A DNA stretch of 64,000 nucleotides from assembly GCF_025252405.1 (NCBI RefSeq), contig NZ_CP104307.1, positions 992,001 through 1,056,000 of the forward strand. Direction: 5' to 3'. The notes under the pieces were generated by a model. It searched no databases. It saw only the letters and a list, made by a program, of their open reading frames with translations, and was not told where the DNA came from. The position numbers and the translations under genes were made by a program. The DNA is from Flavobacterium sp. TR2. GTDB taxonomy: Bacteria > Bacteroidota > Bacteroidia > Flavobacteriales > Flavobacteriaceae. Position 1 is the first letter of the stretch, and the number at the start of each line of letters is the position of its first letter. Positions 17,562 to 26,012 of the stretch are shown here, one piece after another.

Positions 17562-18146
17562 TTATTTTTTTGCTTCGCCTTCTTTTGTTTCAGCTGCTGG
17601 TTTTGCATCTGCTTTTGGCTCTGCTTTATATTTATCATTTAAAGCTTTGATAATTTCTTTTGTGATATCGTATTTCTCTTCAGCATACAAAATTGTTGCA
17701 GCATCTCCAGTTCCGTAGATGTAAGAGTAACCGTTTTTCTTTCCGTAATCTTTAATGAATTTTTTAACTCCACTAACAAGAGAATCCATTTCTACACCGC
17801 TTTCTTGTTGCAATTGCTGTGCTAATGCTTGTTGTGCATAACCTAATTGCTGCTCTCTTTTTTGCAACTCAGCACCTCTTTGCTGCGCCCAAGCTTGACC
17901 GTTTGCTTGTGCCTGACTTTGAAAATTAGCAGCGTCTTGTTTAAAACGTGAAATCTCAGCTTGTAATTGTCTACCTTTTTCTTCCGCTTGAGCTTTGTAC
18001 TTTGCCTCTAAATCTTTTGCCTCAGTGTATTCTTTCATCAAAACCGAAGTATCCACGTAAGCTGTTTTTACTTCCTTTACCTCTGCTGTTTTGTTACAAG
18101 AAACTGCGAAAACTGAAAGTGCGATAATAACTAATGCTTTTTTCAT
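17562..18146 (-). CDS. OmpH/Skp-like chaperone, predicted lipoprotein
   Basis: The 194-residue protein begins with a lipoprotein signal ending FAVSC17. The Skp/OmpH core follows: a TAYVDTSVLMKEY strand-helix, then long coiled-coil arms (about 42-120, rich in Gln and Ala with many QAQAN and QQLQQE words), and a closing YSYIYGTGDAATILYAEEKYDITKEIIKALNDKY segment. The tail is Lys/Ala/Glu-rich. Skp-type trimers carry outer-membrane proteins through the periplasm; here a lipid anchor is predicted. The gene is monocistronic with its own terminator. Confidence 0.88.
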   Translation of the reverse strand: MKKALVIIALSVFAVSCNKTAEVKEVKTAYVDTSVLMKEYTEAKDLEAKYKAQAEEKGRQLQAEISRFKQDAANFQSQAQANGQAWAQQRGAELQKREQQLGYAQQALAQQLQQESGVEMDSLVSGVKKFIKDYGKKNGYSYIYGTGDAATILYAEEKYDITKEIIKALNDKYKAEPKADAKPAAETKEGEAKK

Positions 18147-18325
18147 TTTTTTTAAATTCTATTTTTAAGTATTGAAGACAAAAATATAAAAAAATCAATA
18201 GCATCAGCATAAAGTTTAAAAAATGCGCAAAATTTATGATATTGTTTTTATTTATAGAAAAAATAATACCAATAATTCAACACTATAGCAAAAAAGCAGG
18301 CTATTTTTGCCACTTTTTCAAATCA

Positions 18326-18364
18326 AAAAAGCCATTTCTTCAACTTATGATGAAATGGCTTTTT
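18326..18364 (-). terminator. Terminator of the methyltransferase gene
   Basis: AAAAAGCCATTTC pairs with GAAATGGCTTTTT across a 13-base loop; it lies just past the stop at 18382. Confidence 0.8.
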
Positions 18365-18381
18365 GGTGTATAATTTAAGCT

Positions 18382-19230
18382 TTATTTGTTCTTTAAAACA
18401 TAAATATGCGATGAATATTCTTTTGTGCTTTTTGCTTTCCAATTTGATCGCAGACCAACAAAGAAAGCTTTGATATAATTCATTTTTCCCGTTTTATATT
18501 TTTCAGAAAGAAGACTCACATAAAATGAATCAAACTTCATTGGAAGTATCTTTTCTAATTTCATGTCCACTCTTTCAAAAAGCAATTGAATTGATTTTTT
18601 CGAAAAATGCCAAAAATGAATTGGCACATCATAAGCTGCCCAAAAAGTTTCATAATGACCTGCGTCAAACGATTTGTAGTTTGGAACCGCAACAATTAAT
18701 GTTCCAGTTGGTTTTAATAAACGCTTCAATTCTCGAATCTGATGTTCTAGATTTGGAACGTGTTCTAAAACGTGCCACATTGTAATTACATCCAAAGAAT
18801 TACTTTCAAGAGCACTAATTTCTTCTACAAATGAAATTCCTTTTTCTTTTGCAATATTTTTTGCTCTATCGCTTGGTTCTACCCCAATTGTTTCCCAGCC
18901 GTCATTTTTTGCTGTTAAAAGAAAATCTCCAGTTCCAGCACCAATATCTAAGAGTTTTCCTTTTTGTGGTTGCTGGCTGTTAATTAAATTCAATTTATTC
19001 TTAAGTGCAATATTTTTTACGAAGTGATATGCTTTTTCAAATAACGAACGTTTGTTATCTGTATGCGAAATATAATCTTCACTTTCGTAGTATTTACCCA
19101 AATTTTGAAGTTCAGGCTGTGGTGAAGTAATTAGCATATCTAATTCTTCATCGTAATACAAATCAAAAATTTCTTTTGAAACAGAATGGTCTTTTACCGT
19201 AAGAAAATGTTTTTTATTTAAAACGTCCAT
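18382..19230 (-). CDS. Class I SAM-dependent methyltransferase
   Basis: The 282-residue protein has the SAM-binding motif LLDIGAGTG (about 93-101), the acidic end of strand 2 (IGVEPSD), and the post-motif IITMWHVLEHVPNLEHQIRELKRLLKPTGTLIVAVPN segment typical of the Methyltransf_23/UbiG-like group. An N-terminal part (1-85) precedes the core, and the C-terminus has a basic stretch. The substrate is unknown; relatives modify small molecules or lipids. Two parS-like sites lie upstream. Confidence 0.8.
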   Translation of the reverse strand: MDVLNKKHFLTVKDHSVSKEIFDLYYDEELDMLITSPQPELQNLGKYYESEDYISHTDNKRSLFEKAYHFVKNIALKNKLNLINSQQPQKGKLLDIGAGTGDFLLTAKNDGWETIGVEPSDRAKNIAKEKGISFVEEISALESNSLDVITMWHVLEHVPNLEHQIRELKRLLKPTGTLIVAVPNYKSFDAGHYETFWAAYDVPIHFWHFSKKSIQLLFERVDMKLEKILPMKFDSFYVSLLSEKYKTGKMNYIKAFFVGLRSNWKAKSTKEYSSHIYVLKNK

Positions 19231-19436
19231 TTTAAAATTATAGATATTGGGTTTAATTTATAGCAAATCCTAAAAACGAAATTCTATCGCTTTTAGGATT
19301 TTTATTCTTTTTTTATTCTTCTATTTATTTCTATTTAGTATTTGCAGAAATTTGATAAATTCAACTTGATTGCAAAACTCTTTGTCTATCAAATTTTAAT
19401 AATTAAATGAGTAAAATCATTTCAATTCTAGCAAAA

Positions 19437-19452
19437 GGTTTCACGTGGAACA
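19437..19452. promoter_or_regulatory. parS-like site 1
   Basis: GGTTTCACGTGGAACA: near-palindrome matching the bacterial ParB-binding consensus TGTTTCACGTGAAACA at all but two positions. Confidence 0.85.
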
Positions 19453-19522
19453 GCAACAATTTTAGTTTTCTGACTTTAGATTTTAGATTTATATTGTATT
19501 TCGAAAATAAAAATCAAAAAAT

Positions 19523-19538
19523 AGTTTCACGTGGAACA
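19523..19538. promoter_or_regulatory. parS-like site 2
   Basis: AGTTTCACGTGGAACA. Same core as site 1, 86 bases further on. Confidence 0.85.
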
Positions 19539-19596
19539 AGTCAATTTTCAAAATATTACAATAATCTGAAATCTACAATCTAAATTCTACGATTAC

Positions 19597-21468
19597 TTAC
19601 CTTCCCATATAAATCAAAAGCACAGAAATATCGCTTGGCGATACTCCGCTTATTCTTGAAGCTTGAGAAATGGTTACAGGACGAATCTTGCTTAATTTTT
19701 GTTTGGCTTCAATTGACATCGATTTAATTTTGCTATAATCGAAATTGTCTGGAATTTTTACTTCTTCCAAACGATTTAATTTATCAGCATTATTTCTTTC
19801 TTTCTCAATATATCCAGAATATTTCACCTGAATCACGGCTTGCTCAACAATTTCTTCGTCTAGATTGTTTTCTTCGATGTAAGTCGAAACTTTATCAAAT
19901 TTCAACATATCCTCTAATTCAATTTGCGGACGAGAAAAAATCTTGAACATTTTATCACCTTGCGATATTGGTGCAGATTCTTTCGCTTCCAAAATCGGAT
20001 TTGTTTCTGCAATTGTAACGCTTGTTTCTTTGAAGAACTGAACCATCTTTTCAGACTCATTCATTTTCTTTTCCATTCTTCGCAAACGATCTTCAGAAGC
20101 TAAACCAATTTCGTATGACATTGGGGTCAATCTGAAATCGGCATTATCTTGTCGCAACAATGTTCTATATTCTGCTCTCGATGTAAACATACGATATGGT
20201 TCTTCCGTTCCCTTCGTAATCAAGTCATCAATTAAAACTCCAATATAAGCTTCATCACGTTTTAAAATCAATGGATCTTTTTCGTGTACTTTCAAGTGCG
20301 CATTAATTCCTGCCATCAAACCTTGAGAAGCTGCTTCTTCATATCCAGTTGTTCCGTTAATCTGTCCAGCAAAATACAAACCTTCAACTAATTTTGTTTC
20401 CAAAGTATGTTTCAATTGTGTCGGTGGAAAGAAATCATATTCTATAGCATAACCAGGTCTAAAAAATTTTACATTCTCAAAACCTGCGACAGAACGAAGC
20501 GCTTTAAATTGAATATCTTCTGGAAGAGAAGTTGAAAATCCGTTTACGTAAACTTCGCAAGTATTCCATCCTTCTGGCTCCACAAATAATTGATGACGTT
20601 CTTTATCTGCAAAACGATTAATTTTATCTTCAATAGATGGACAATATCTTGGTCCTAAACTTTTGATTCTTCCGTTGAACATTGGAGAACGATCAAAACC
20701 TTCTCTCAAAATATCATGAACGTTCAAAGACGTATACGTCATATAGCAGGAACGCTGATGCTTTAACGGAGAAGTCACATCTGAATAAGAAAACTTATCT
20801 GGCTTTGCATCTCCTTTTTCTTCGTTCATTTTAGAATAATCCAAAGAACGTCCATCTACACGAGGTGGAGTTCCTGTTTTCATTCTTCCAGCTTCAAAAC
20901 CTGCTTTAATCAGATCTTCGGTAATTCCGGTTGCAGCACTTTCTCCAGCTCTACCTCCACCGAACTGTTTTTCTCCGATATGAATTAAACCATTCAAAAA
21001 AGTACCATTTGTCAAAACAACAGATTTGGAACGAATCTCCACACCAAGTGAAGTTCTAATTCCTTTTATCTTTCCGCCTTCAATAATTAACCCTTTTACC
21101 ATTTCTTGATAAAAATCAAGATTTGGAGTTTTCTCCAACATCATTCTCCATTCTTCTGCAAAACGCATTCTATCACTTTGAACTCTTGGAGACCACATTG
21201 CAGGCCCTTTTGATTTATTCAACATTTTGAATTGAATTGCAGTTCGATCTGAAACGATTCCTGAGTATCCACCAAGTGCATCAATTTCGCGAACGATCTG
21301 TCCTTTTGCAATTCCACCCATTGCAGGATTGCAGGACATCTGTGCTATGTTTTGCAAACTCATTGTAACCAATAAAGTTTTTGATCCCAAATTTGCAGCC
21401 GCTCCCGCAGCTTCAGAACCAGCATGGCCTGCACCAACCACAATAACATCGTATTCTTCTAAAAACAT
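19597..21468 (-). CDS. mnmG: tRNA uridine-5-carboxymethylaminomethyl(34) synthesis enzyme MnmG (GidA)
   Basis: The 623-residue FAD protein has the dinucleotide motif VGAGHAGSEAA at 11-21, the MnmG segments QMSCNPAMGGIAKGQIVREIDALGG, GTFLNGLIHIGEKQFGGGRAGE and TGTPPRVDGRSLDYS, the insertion YCPSIEDKINRF, and the helical C-terminus ending IRPVTISQASRISGVSPSDISVLLIYMGR. With MnmE it makes the cmnm5 modification at the wobble uridine. Length is normal. In many bacteria gidA lies beside the parA-parB genes and oriC; parAB are not in this window, but parS-like sites flank mnmG on both sides. Confidence 0.98.
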   Translation of the reverse strand: MFLEEYDVIVVGAGHAGSEAAGAAANLGSKTLLVTMSLQNIAQMSCNPAMGGIAKGQIVREIDALGGYSGIVSDRTAIQFKMLNKSKGPAMWSPRVQSDRMRFAEEWRMMLEKTPNLDFYQEMVKGLIIEGGKIKGIRTSLGVEIRSKSVVLTNGTFLNGLIHIGEKQFGGGRAGESAATGITEDLIKAGFEAGRMKTGTPPRVDGRSLDYSKMNEEKGDAKPDKFSYSDVTSPLKHQRSCYMTYTSLNVHDILREGFDRSPMFNGRIKSLGPRYCPSIEDKINRFADKERHQLFVEPEGWNTCEVYVNGFSTSLPEDIQFKALRSVAGFENVKFFRPGYAIEYDFFPPTQLKHTLETKLVEGLYFAGQINGTTGYEEAASQGLMAGINAHLKVHEKDPLILKRDEAYIGVLIDDLITKGTEEPYRMFTSRAEYRTLLRQDNADFRLTPMSYEIGLASEDRLRRMEKKMNESEKMVQFFKETSVTIAETNPILEAKESAPISQGDKMFKIFSRPQIELEDMLKFDKVSTYIEENNLDEEIVEQAVIQVKYSGYIEKERNNADKLNRLEEVKIPDNFDYSKIKSMSIEAKQKLSKIRPVTISQASRISGVSPSDISVLLIYMGR

Positions 21469-21530
21469 TTTGTTTTATTATTCTCTAAAAACCGCTAACG
21501 CGGTTTCTAGAATTACATTTATATTTTTCT

Positions 21531-21546
21531 TGTTCCACGTGGAACG
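21531..21546. promoter_or_regulatory. parS-like site 3
   Basis: TGTTCCACGTGGAACG; perfect GTTCCACGTGGAAC palindrome core. Confidence 0.85.
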
Positions 21547-21635
21547 TGTATTCTTTTTTTGTTTCAAGTTTCACGTTTCAAGTTTCAGGCTTCAAAATTT
21601 CAGTTCAAATCGGAATCTTCAAATTTCAAAACAAA

Positions 21636-21651
21636 AGTTCCACGTGGAACT
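21636..21651. promoter_or_regulatory. parS-like site 4
   Basis: AGTTCCACGTGGAACT; a fully symmetric 16-bp palindrome. Confidence 0.85.
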
Positions 21652-21670
21652 CTCTAATCTTTCAAATCAA

Positions 21671-21847
21671 AACTTTCAAATTAGAACTTTCAAATTAGAA
21701 CTTTCAAATTAGAACTTTCAAATTAGAACTTTCAAATTAGAACTTTCAAATTAGAACTTTCAAATTAGAACTTTCAAATTAGAACTTTCAAACTAGAACT
21801 TTCAAACTAGAACTTTCAAACTAGAACTTTCAAACTAGAACTTTCAA
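21671..21847 (+). repeat. 14-bp minisatellite, about 12.6 copies
   Basis: Eight consecutive copies of AACTTTCAAATTAG (from 21671) are followed by four copies of AACTTTCAAACTAG (from 21783) and a partial copy. The array sits between parS-like sites 4 and 5. Because 14 is not a multiple of 3, it cannot code for a repeated peptide in a single frame. Confidence 0.98.
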
Positions 21848-21853
21848 TCTTTG

Positions 21854-21869
21854 TGTTTCACGTGGAACA
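21854..21869. promoter_or_regulatory. parS-like site 5
   Basis: TGTTTCACGTGGAACA, one base from the canonical parS; it abuts the minisatellite. Confidence 0.9.
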
Positions 21870-21901
21870 CAAAACTTATAAAAAACACATTCTAATAAAA
21901 T

Positions 21902-21917
21902 CGTTCCACGTGAAACA
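21902..21917. promoter_or_regulatory. parS-like site 6
   Basis: CGTTCCACGTGAAACA. Confidence 0.85.
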
Positions 21918-21948
21918 CTATTATAAAAACTTTTCTTTACACCAAATA

Positions 21949-21964
21949 TGTTTCACGTGAAACA
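21949..21964. promoter_or_regulatory. Canonical parS site 7
   Basis: TGTTTCACGTGAAACA, an exact match to the bacterial ParB-binding consensus. Confidence 0.95.
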
Positions 21965-21988
21965 TATATAAAAATAAGTACTATGAAA

Positions 21989-22004
21989 CGTTTCACGTGG
22001 AACA
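21989..22004. promoter_or_regulatory. parS-like site 8
   Basis: CGTTTCACGTGGAACA. Confidence 0.85.
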
Positions 22005-22030
22005 CTATATAATCTTAAAAAGAAATTTAA

Positions 22031-22450
22031 CTACTGTTCCACGTGAAACATCTTCATCTTCTCTTCTTCCTTTGCTCTCATCAATTGAGCATCCTTATCA
22101 GATTTATCTTTGTAACCACAGTAGTGAAGTATACCATGAGATAGAACTCTTTTTAGTTCTTCAGCAAATGAAACATTAAAGTCTTTAGCATTGTCTGCAA
22201 CACGTTCTACAGAAACAAAAATATCTCCATTTAACTCGTTACCAACTGTATAATCAAAACTAATGATATCTGTTAATGTATCATGATCTAAATATTCTAC
22301 ATTAATTTTATGCAGATAATCATCATCACAGAATATATAATTGATTTCGCCTTCATTCTTGTTTTCAGAAACAATGACAGCACTAAGCCAATCGCTAAAT
22401 GCTTTCTCGTCTCCTAAAGTAAAATCTGTTTCGTAATTAAAATTTATCAT
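22031..22450 (-). CDS. ybeY: Endoribonuclease YbeY (rRNA maturation)
   Basis: The 139-residue protein has the YbeY core: DHDTLTDIISFDY, GDIFVSVERV and the metal-binding motif with H105 and H109 in LSHGILHYCGY. The position of the third metal-binding histidine (115) is Asp. YbeY processes 16S rRNA ends and helps ribosome quality control. The last residues MFHVEQ are encoded by a parS-like site. The ATG overlaps the TGA/TAA end of the upstream DUF4175 gene by four bases, so the two are translationally coupled. Confidence 0.92.
   Translation of the reverse strand: MINFNYETDFTLGDEKAFSDWLSAVIVSENKNEGEINYIFCDDDYLHKINVEYLDHDTLTDIISFDYTVGNELNGDIFVSVERVADNAKDFNVSFAEELKRVLSHGILHYCGYKDKSDKDAQLMRAKEEEKMKMFHVEQ
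22035..22050. promoter_or_regulatory. parS-like site 9, inside the ybeY coding end
   Basis: TGTTCCACGTGAAACA. On the minus strand it encodes Phe-His-Val-Glu of the YbeY C-terminus. Confidence 0.88.
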
Positions 22451-25400
22451 TTTGTTTTAAAGTATTCTTGAACTTTTTGATTAAAATTCGAGCGCAAAGG
22501 TAGTGATTGTCTGTTTAATATCTCCACACTGTTTAAATATTCCAGCAATGAACTTGGTAAAGCATTCGAACGATTAGTAAATTCAGCCTTATTGGTTTCA
22601 GATTGCCTTTGTGTATCTTGCCCTTGCTGCTGAACTGCATTGTTTAGTTTCCATAATTCTTGCTGGATATTTAAAATACGTTGCAGGTTTTCATTCTTAA
22701 ATCCTTTATTCAAAATCTGCTTTTCAGATTGCTTCATCTGGTCTATTACAGATCTGCCTTGCGCATCTAAACCTTTCTTTGCTAATTCTTTTTGCAGTGC
22801 TTCTCTAAGTTTAACTTGCTCTTTGTAAATCTCCATTATAGCTTCTGCATCACCTTCACCATCCTCTCCTTCATTTCCATTTTTTTCTCCTTTTCCATTC
22901 TTTCCATCTTTACTAGAAGTGCCTTTATCTCCACTTTTGTTTCCTTGGCCTTCCTTACTTTGTCCATCTTTACCCTGACCGTTTTGTCCTTGACCAGACT
23001 TCCCATCTTTTACTTCACCAGGTTTATCACCTTGTTGCTGTCCTGATTTCATTCCATCTTTCATCTTATCAGCAAGGCCTTTTTGTTTCTGAATAATATC
23101 TGGCAATTGCATTCCCTGTCCATCTCCAGGTTTTGGTTTTCCTGCGCCTGGCTTAGGCATAGACATCTGCATATTATTCAATAAATCACTTAAGAAATCG
23201 GCTAACTTATTGGCAGATGAAACTGCGTATTGCTGGTGTGAGACTCCTCTTGGAATTTGAACATCTGTTAAGGTTTCTATCGCCTTGTCCATATTGTATT
23301 GCACGTTTCCAATTTCTTTAGTTACATCTTCAGCTACCTTTGGATTACGTAACGAAAGTGCAAACAAACTATCATCGACGTGTCTGAATTGCTGTTTCAA
23401 ATTCTGTTGAATCTTAATGTTTTTTGTGAATGTAGAAGAACCTAATTTCATAGCTTTAAACTGTTTCATTACATCTTCCTGCGATAAAGAATAAGCCAAA
23501 AGGTTATCTAGAATCTGACGAAGCATTGCTACATCTTCTTCTAATTGCTCCTGCTCTCCCCCTTCCATTTCGCTCTGCATTTCCTGAGCCATAGACTTCA
23601 TTTTCTTTGCAGCACTTTTCTGTTTTGGCTTAGCTCCAGAAGTATTTTTTTTACTCAATTCTTCAGAAGCTTTATTAAGATCATTGTCTACATCTTTTTC
23701 TTTAGAAGCATCTGATGGAATGTCCAAAGGTTTCTTTAAAGTTTTGTTCTCTTCTTTCAAATCTTTTAAATCTTCCTGAATCTTATCAAAAGATTTATTG
23801 ATTTCATCCTGCTTCTCTTTTGTATTTTCTTTCTCTTTATTTGATAACTGTTCCTGTTGTTCTGACAGTTTGTTTAGTTTCTCAGCGACCTGCTCTGCCT
23901 TCTTTGAAACATAAAAACGCTTGGTTAATTCAACCAATTGTTCTAAATTACGAGATTGGTTTTTACTGATTTGTTTGAACTTTTCCATCTTATCGAACAA
24001 TTCTTCACTGTTCAATTTATCATTCAAGTTCTTTAATTCGTCTAATAATTTCTGATTCTTTTCTAAATCTTTCTGAGCATTATCTAAACGCTTTTGTAAA
24101 TCTTCGGCAGTTTTATCTTTCTTATCATCTTTAAACTTATCCAAATTCTGATTCATTTTTTCGGAAAACTGTTTCATCATCTCGTCTTGCTGTTTCTGAC
24201 GTTTGATAAAATCATTGATCTTCTGCTGATCTTTAAACTCTAAATTATCTTTTTCTTTTCCTGTATTTTGAAGCTTATCCATTTCTGAAATCTGCTTAGT
24301 TTGATTCTTTAATGATTTAGATAAACTATTGATGTTTTGATTTTGCTGTTGCAATTCTTGATCTTGAATCTCATCTGTTGTAGCAACTCGATCTGAAAAT
24401 GTAGAAGACTTTGTACTCTTAAAACCATGTGGTGCATCATTATCAAAAACCTCAAAATAGTACTCGTATGAAACCCCTTCTTCTACTGGAAGGTTACTTG
24501 GAAAATTAAAAACAAACTGATCAAATACTCCAGCTTTCACAGGAATGTTTCCACGTTTAGCAGACTGAGGTTTGTTACGTTCGTAGTATACAATTTGTAA
24601 TTTTGAAAGTCCGTAATCATCACCCAATCTTCCTAGAATATAGTTCTTATCTAGCTTCAAACTATCTGGTGCAGGGCCTACGGTAATGCTTGGATGCTGA
24701 TCTTTGATTACAGACAGCTGATAGTCCAATTTCTCGTAGTTTTTAACTTTATCATTAGACGTAAGAATTTGATATTCTGTGTTTTGACTAATATTTTTAG
24801 CCAATTTAAACTCATTATCTGCCTTATTGAACTTAAATACTTCATTATCTCTTTTCCATACCACTTCTTGCGTAGATTTGGTGTTCATTCTCCAAGTTAC
24901 AGTGGTTCCTTCTGGTACAATTGCGTTTCCTGTTCCTTGAATTGTCTCAGATTTTTTCTTTAAATAAGAAGGGAAATTTAAAACCATTTCGAAGTTTGCA
25001 ATAGATGGAACTGTGATCACTTTCAACTCATACTCTTCAGAAATAACTGTATTTCCTTCAAAAGAAAATTGAATATTCTCTACTGGTTTTTCTACTTTAA
25101 ATTCAAACTTTCCAGGTTGAGAAGATTCCATAAAATAGCTTTCATCACCAATATGAATCATTACATTTTCGGGAACTACGTTTCCAACAGATTCCATTTT
25201 AATGACAAAGTCTTTGTTTTGTTCTGCTTGCAACTTAGAATTCAGAACAACAAATTTGAAAGGAGCTGGCGGCAAAAATGCAGAATTGAAATGCACTACC
25301 CTATTCAAACTTTGAGAAATTACATTGCTATTTCCAGAAATATAAAACACTGCAAAAAGTAAAATTGGCACTAAAGCTAATGGCAAATACTTTTTATTTG

Positions 25401-25848
25401 CTTTAAAATTAATTGCATTTCCAAACGGAATTGGCTGTAAAGAATTTGCCTTCTGTTCTATCGAAGCCAAAACCAATTCAGAACTTTCAGCATTATTTTC
25501 TGAAGACAATTGCAAAAAGTTTGTCAGCTTATCACTCACTTCTGTAAAATGATTTCCTATAATTTTAGAAGCTTGAGTATAGTCAATTCCTTTCTGAAGT
25601 TTGAATAATTTAAACAATGGAAAAAGAATCAAACGAACCAAAAGGAAAACTTCAACTCCTACAAATAACCAAAATAGAAATGTTCTTCCCAATGGTTTTA
25701 ACCATAGAAAGTACTCTACAAAAAGCGTAAACAAAAAATATAATAAACCAAAACCAGTAAAAAGCAAGATCCCTTTTATCAATTCATTGGTATAATATTT
25801 CTTAATGAAAGCCTCTAACTTTTGATATATTGCAGATGATGTTTTCAA
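22447..25848 (-). CDS. DUF4175 family large membrane coiled-coil protein
   Basis: The 1133-residue protein starts with two close transmembrane helices (about 22-45 and 52-75) and a third near 152-170, followed by a beta-rich extracytoplasmic region (about 190-480). A very long charged coiled coil runs from about 490 to 770 (QNINSLSKSLKNQTKQISEMD onward), with a Gly/Lys/Gln/Asp-rich low-complexity part near 930-1000 and a helical C-terminus. It is a hallmark gene of Flavobacteriia with unknown function; a cell-envelope scaffold is a guess. It heads the DUF4175-ybeY unit and diverges from gltX. Confidence 0.8.
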   Translation of the reverse strand: MKTSSAIYQKLEAFIKKYYTNELIKGILLFTGFGLLYFLFTLFVEYFLWLKPLGRTFLFWLFVGVEVFLLVRLILFPLFKLFKLQKGIDYTQASKIIGNHFTEVSDKLTNFLQLSSENNAESSELVLASIEQKANSLQPIPFGNAINFKANKKYLPLALVPILLFAVFYISGNSNVISQSLNRVVHFNSAFLPPAPFKFVVLNSKLQAEQNKDFVIKMESVGNVVPENVMIHIGDESYFMESSQPGKFEFKVEKPVENIQFSFEGNTVISEEYELKVITVPSIANFEMVLNFPSYLKKKSETIQGTGNAIVPEGTTVTWRMNTKSTQEVVWKRDNEVFKFNKADNEFKLAKNISQNTEYQILTSNDKVKNYEKLDYQLSVIKDQHPSITVGPAPDSLKLDKNYILGRLGDDYGLSKLQIVYYERNKPQSAKRGNIPVKAGVFDQFVFNFPSNLPVEEGVSYEYYFEVFDNDAPHGFKSTKSSTFSDRVATTDEIQDQELQQQNQNINSLSKSLKNQTKQISEMDKLQNTGKEKDNLEFKDQQKINDFIKRQKQQDEMMKQFSEKMNQNLDKFKDDKKDKTAEDLQKRLDNAQKDLEKNQKLLDELKNLNDKLNSEELFDKMEKFKQISKNQSRNLEQLVELTKRFYVSKKAEQVAEKLNKLSEQQEQLSNKEKENTKEKQDEINKSFDKIQEDLKDLKEENKTLKKPLDIPSDASKEKDVDNDLNKASEELSKKNTSGAKPKQKSAAKKMKSMAQEMQSEMEGGEQEQLEEDVAMLRQILDNLLAYSLSQEDVMKQFKAMKLGSSTFTKNIKIQQNLKQQFRHVDDSLFALSLRNPKVAEDVTKEIGNVQYNMDKAIETLTDVQIPRGVSHQQYAVSSANKLADFLSDLLNNMQMSMPKPGAGKPKPGDGQGMQLPDIIQKQKGLADKMKDGMKSGQQQGDKPGEVKDGKSGQGQNGQGKDGQSKEGQGNKSGDKGTSSKDGKNGKGEKNGNEGEDGEGDAEAIMEIYKEQVKLREALQKELAKKGLDAQGRSVIDQMKQSEKQILNKGFKNENLQRILNIQQELWKLNNAVQQQGQDTQRQSETNKAEFTNRSNALPSSLLEYLNSVEILNRQSLPLRSNFNQKVQEYFKTK

Positions 25849-25904
25849 AATAAATCTGTTTTAATTATAACCTATAAAAGTAGTAATTATAACAATAAGT
25901 ATGA

Positions 25905-25973
25905 AAGCCTAAAGTCGAAAGTCAAAAGTTTAGCACACAGCCAAAAACCTTTCAGACTTTCGACTTTAGGCTT
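25905..25973. repeat. 18-bp inverted repeat between the DUF4175 gene and gltX
   Basis: AAGCCTAAAGTCGAAAGT (25905-25922) is the exact reverse complement of 25956-25973, with a 33-base loop. Words of this type occur widely between genes in flavobacteria, so this may be one copy of an extragenic repeat family. Confidence 0.85.
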
Positions 25974-25986
25974 TTGACTAATATCG

Positions 25987-25994
25987 TATCTTTG
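25987..25994 (+). promoter_or_regulatory. -7 element of gltX
   Basis: TATCTTTG fits TAnnTTTG and lies 18 bases before the ATG at 26013. I see no good TTTG box at the expected distance. Confidence 0.5.
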
Positions 25995-26012
25995 CAACAA
26001 AATTTTAAACAA

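Larger units (their letters stand above)
21469..22030. other. Non-coding region with parS-like sites and a minisatellite, upstream of mnmG
   Basis: About 560 bases between mnmG and ybeY hold six parS-like sites and a 14-bp tandem array, with a seventh site at the ybeY end. Degenerate TTTCAAG/TTTCACG words at 21560-21600 look like decayed versions of the same material. A 127-codon plus-strand frame through here is rejected because it is composed of antisense mnmG plus repeat. Confidence 0.8.

Noticed and set aside
21329..21712. 127-codon plus-strand frame upstream of mnmG
   Set aside because: It is antisense to mnmG at one end and runs through parS-like sites and the minisatellite at the other; the sequence is repeat-derived.
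21671..21847. CRISPR-like array
   Set aside because: Units are contiguous 14-mers without spacers, and no cas genes are in the window; this is a minisatellite.
25974..26012. Upstream TTG start for gltX
   Set aside because: It precedes the TATCTTTG element and would add residues absent from GluRS proteins.
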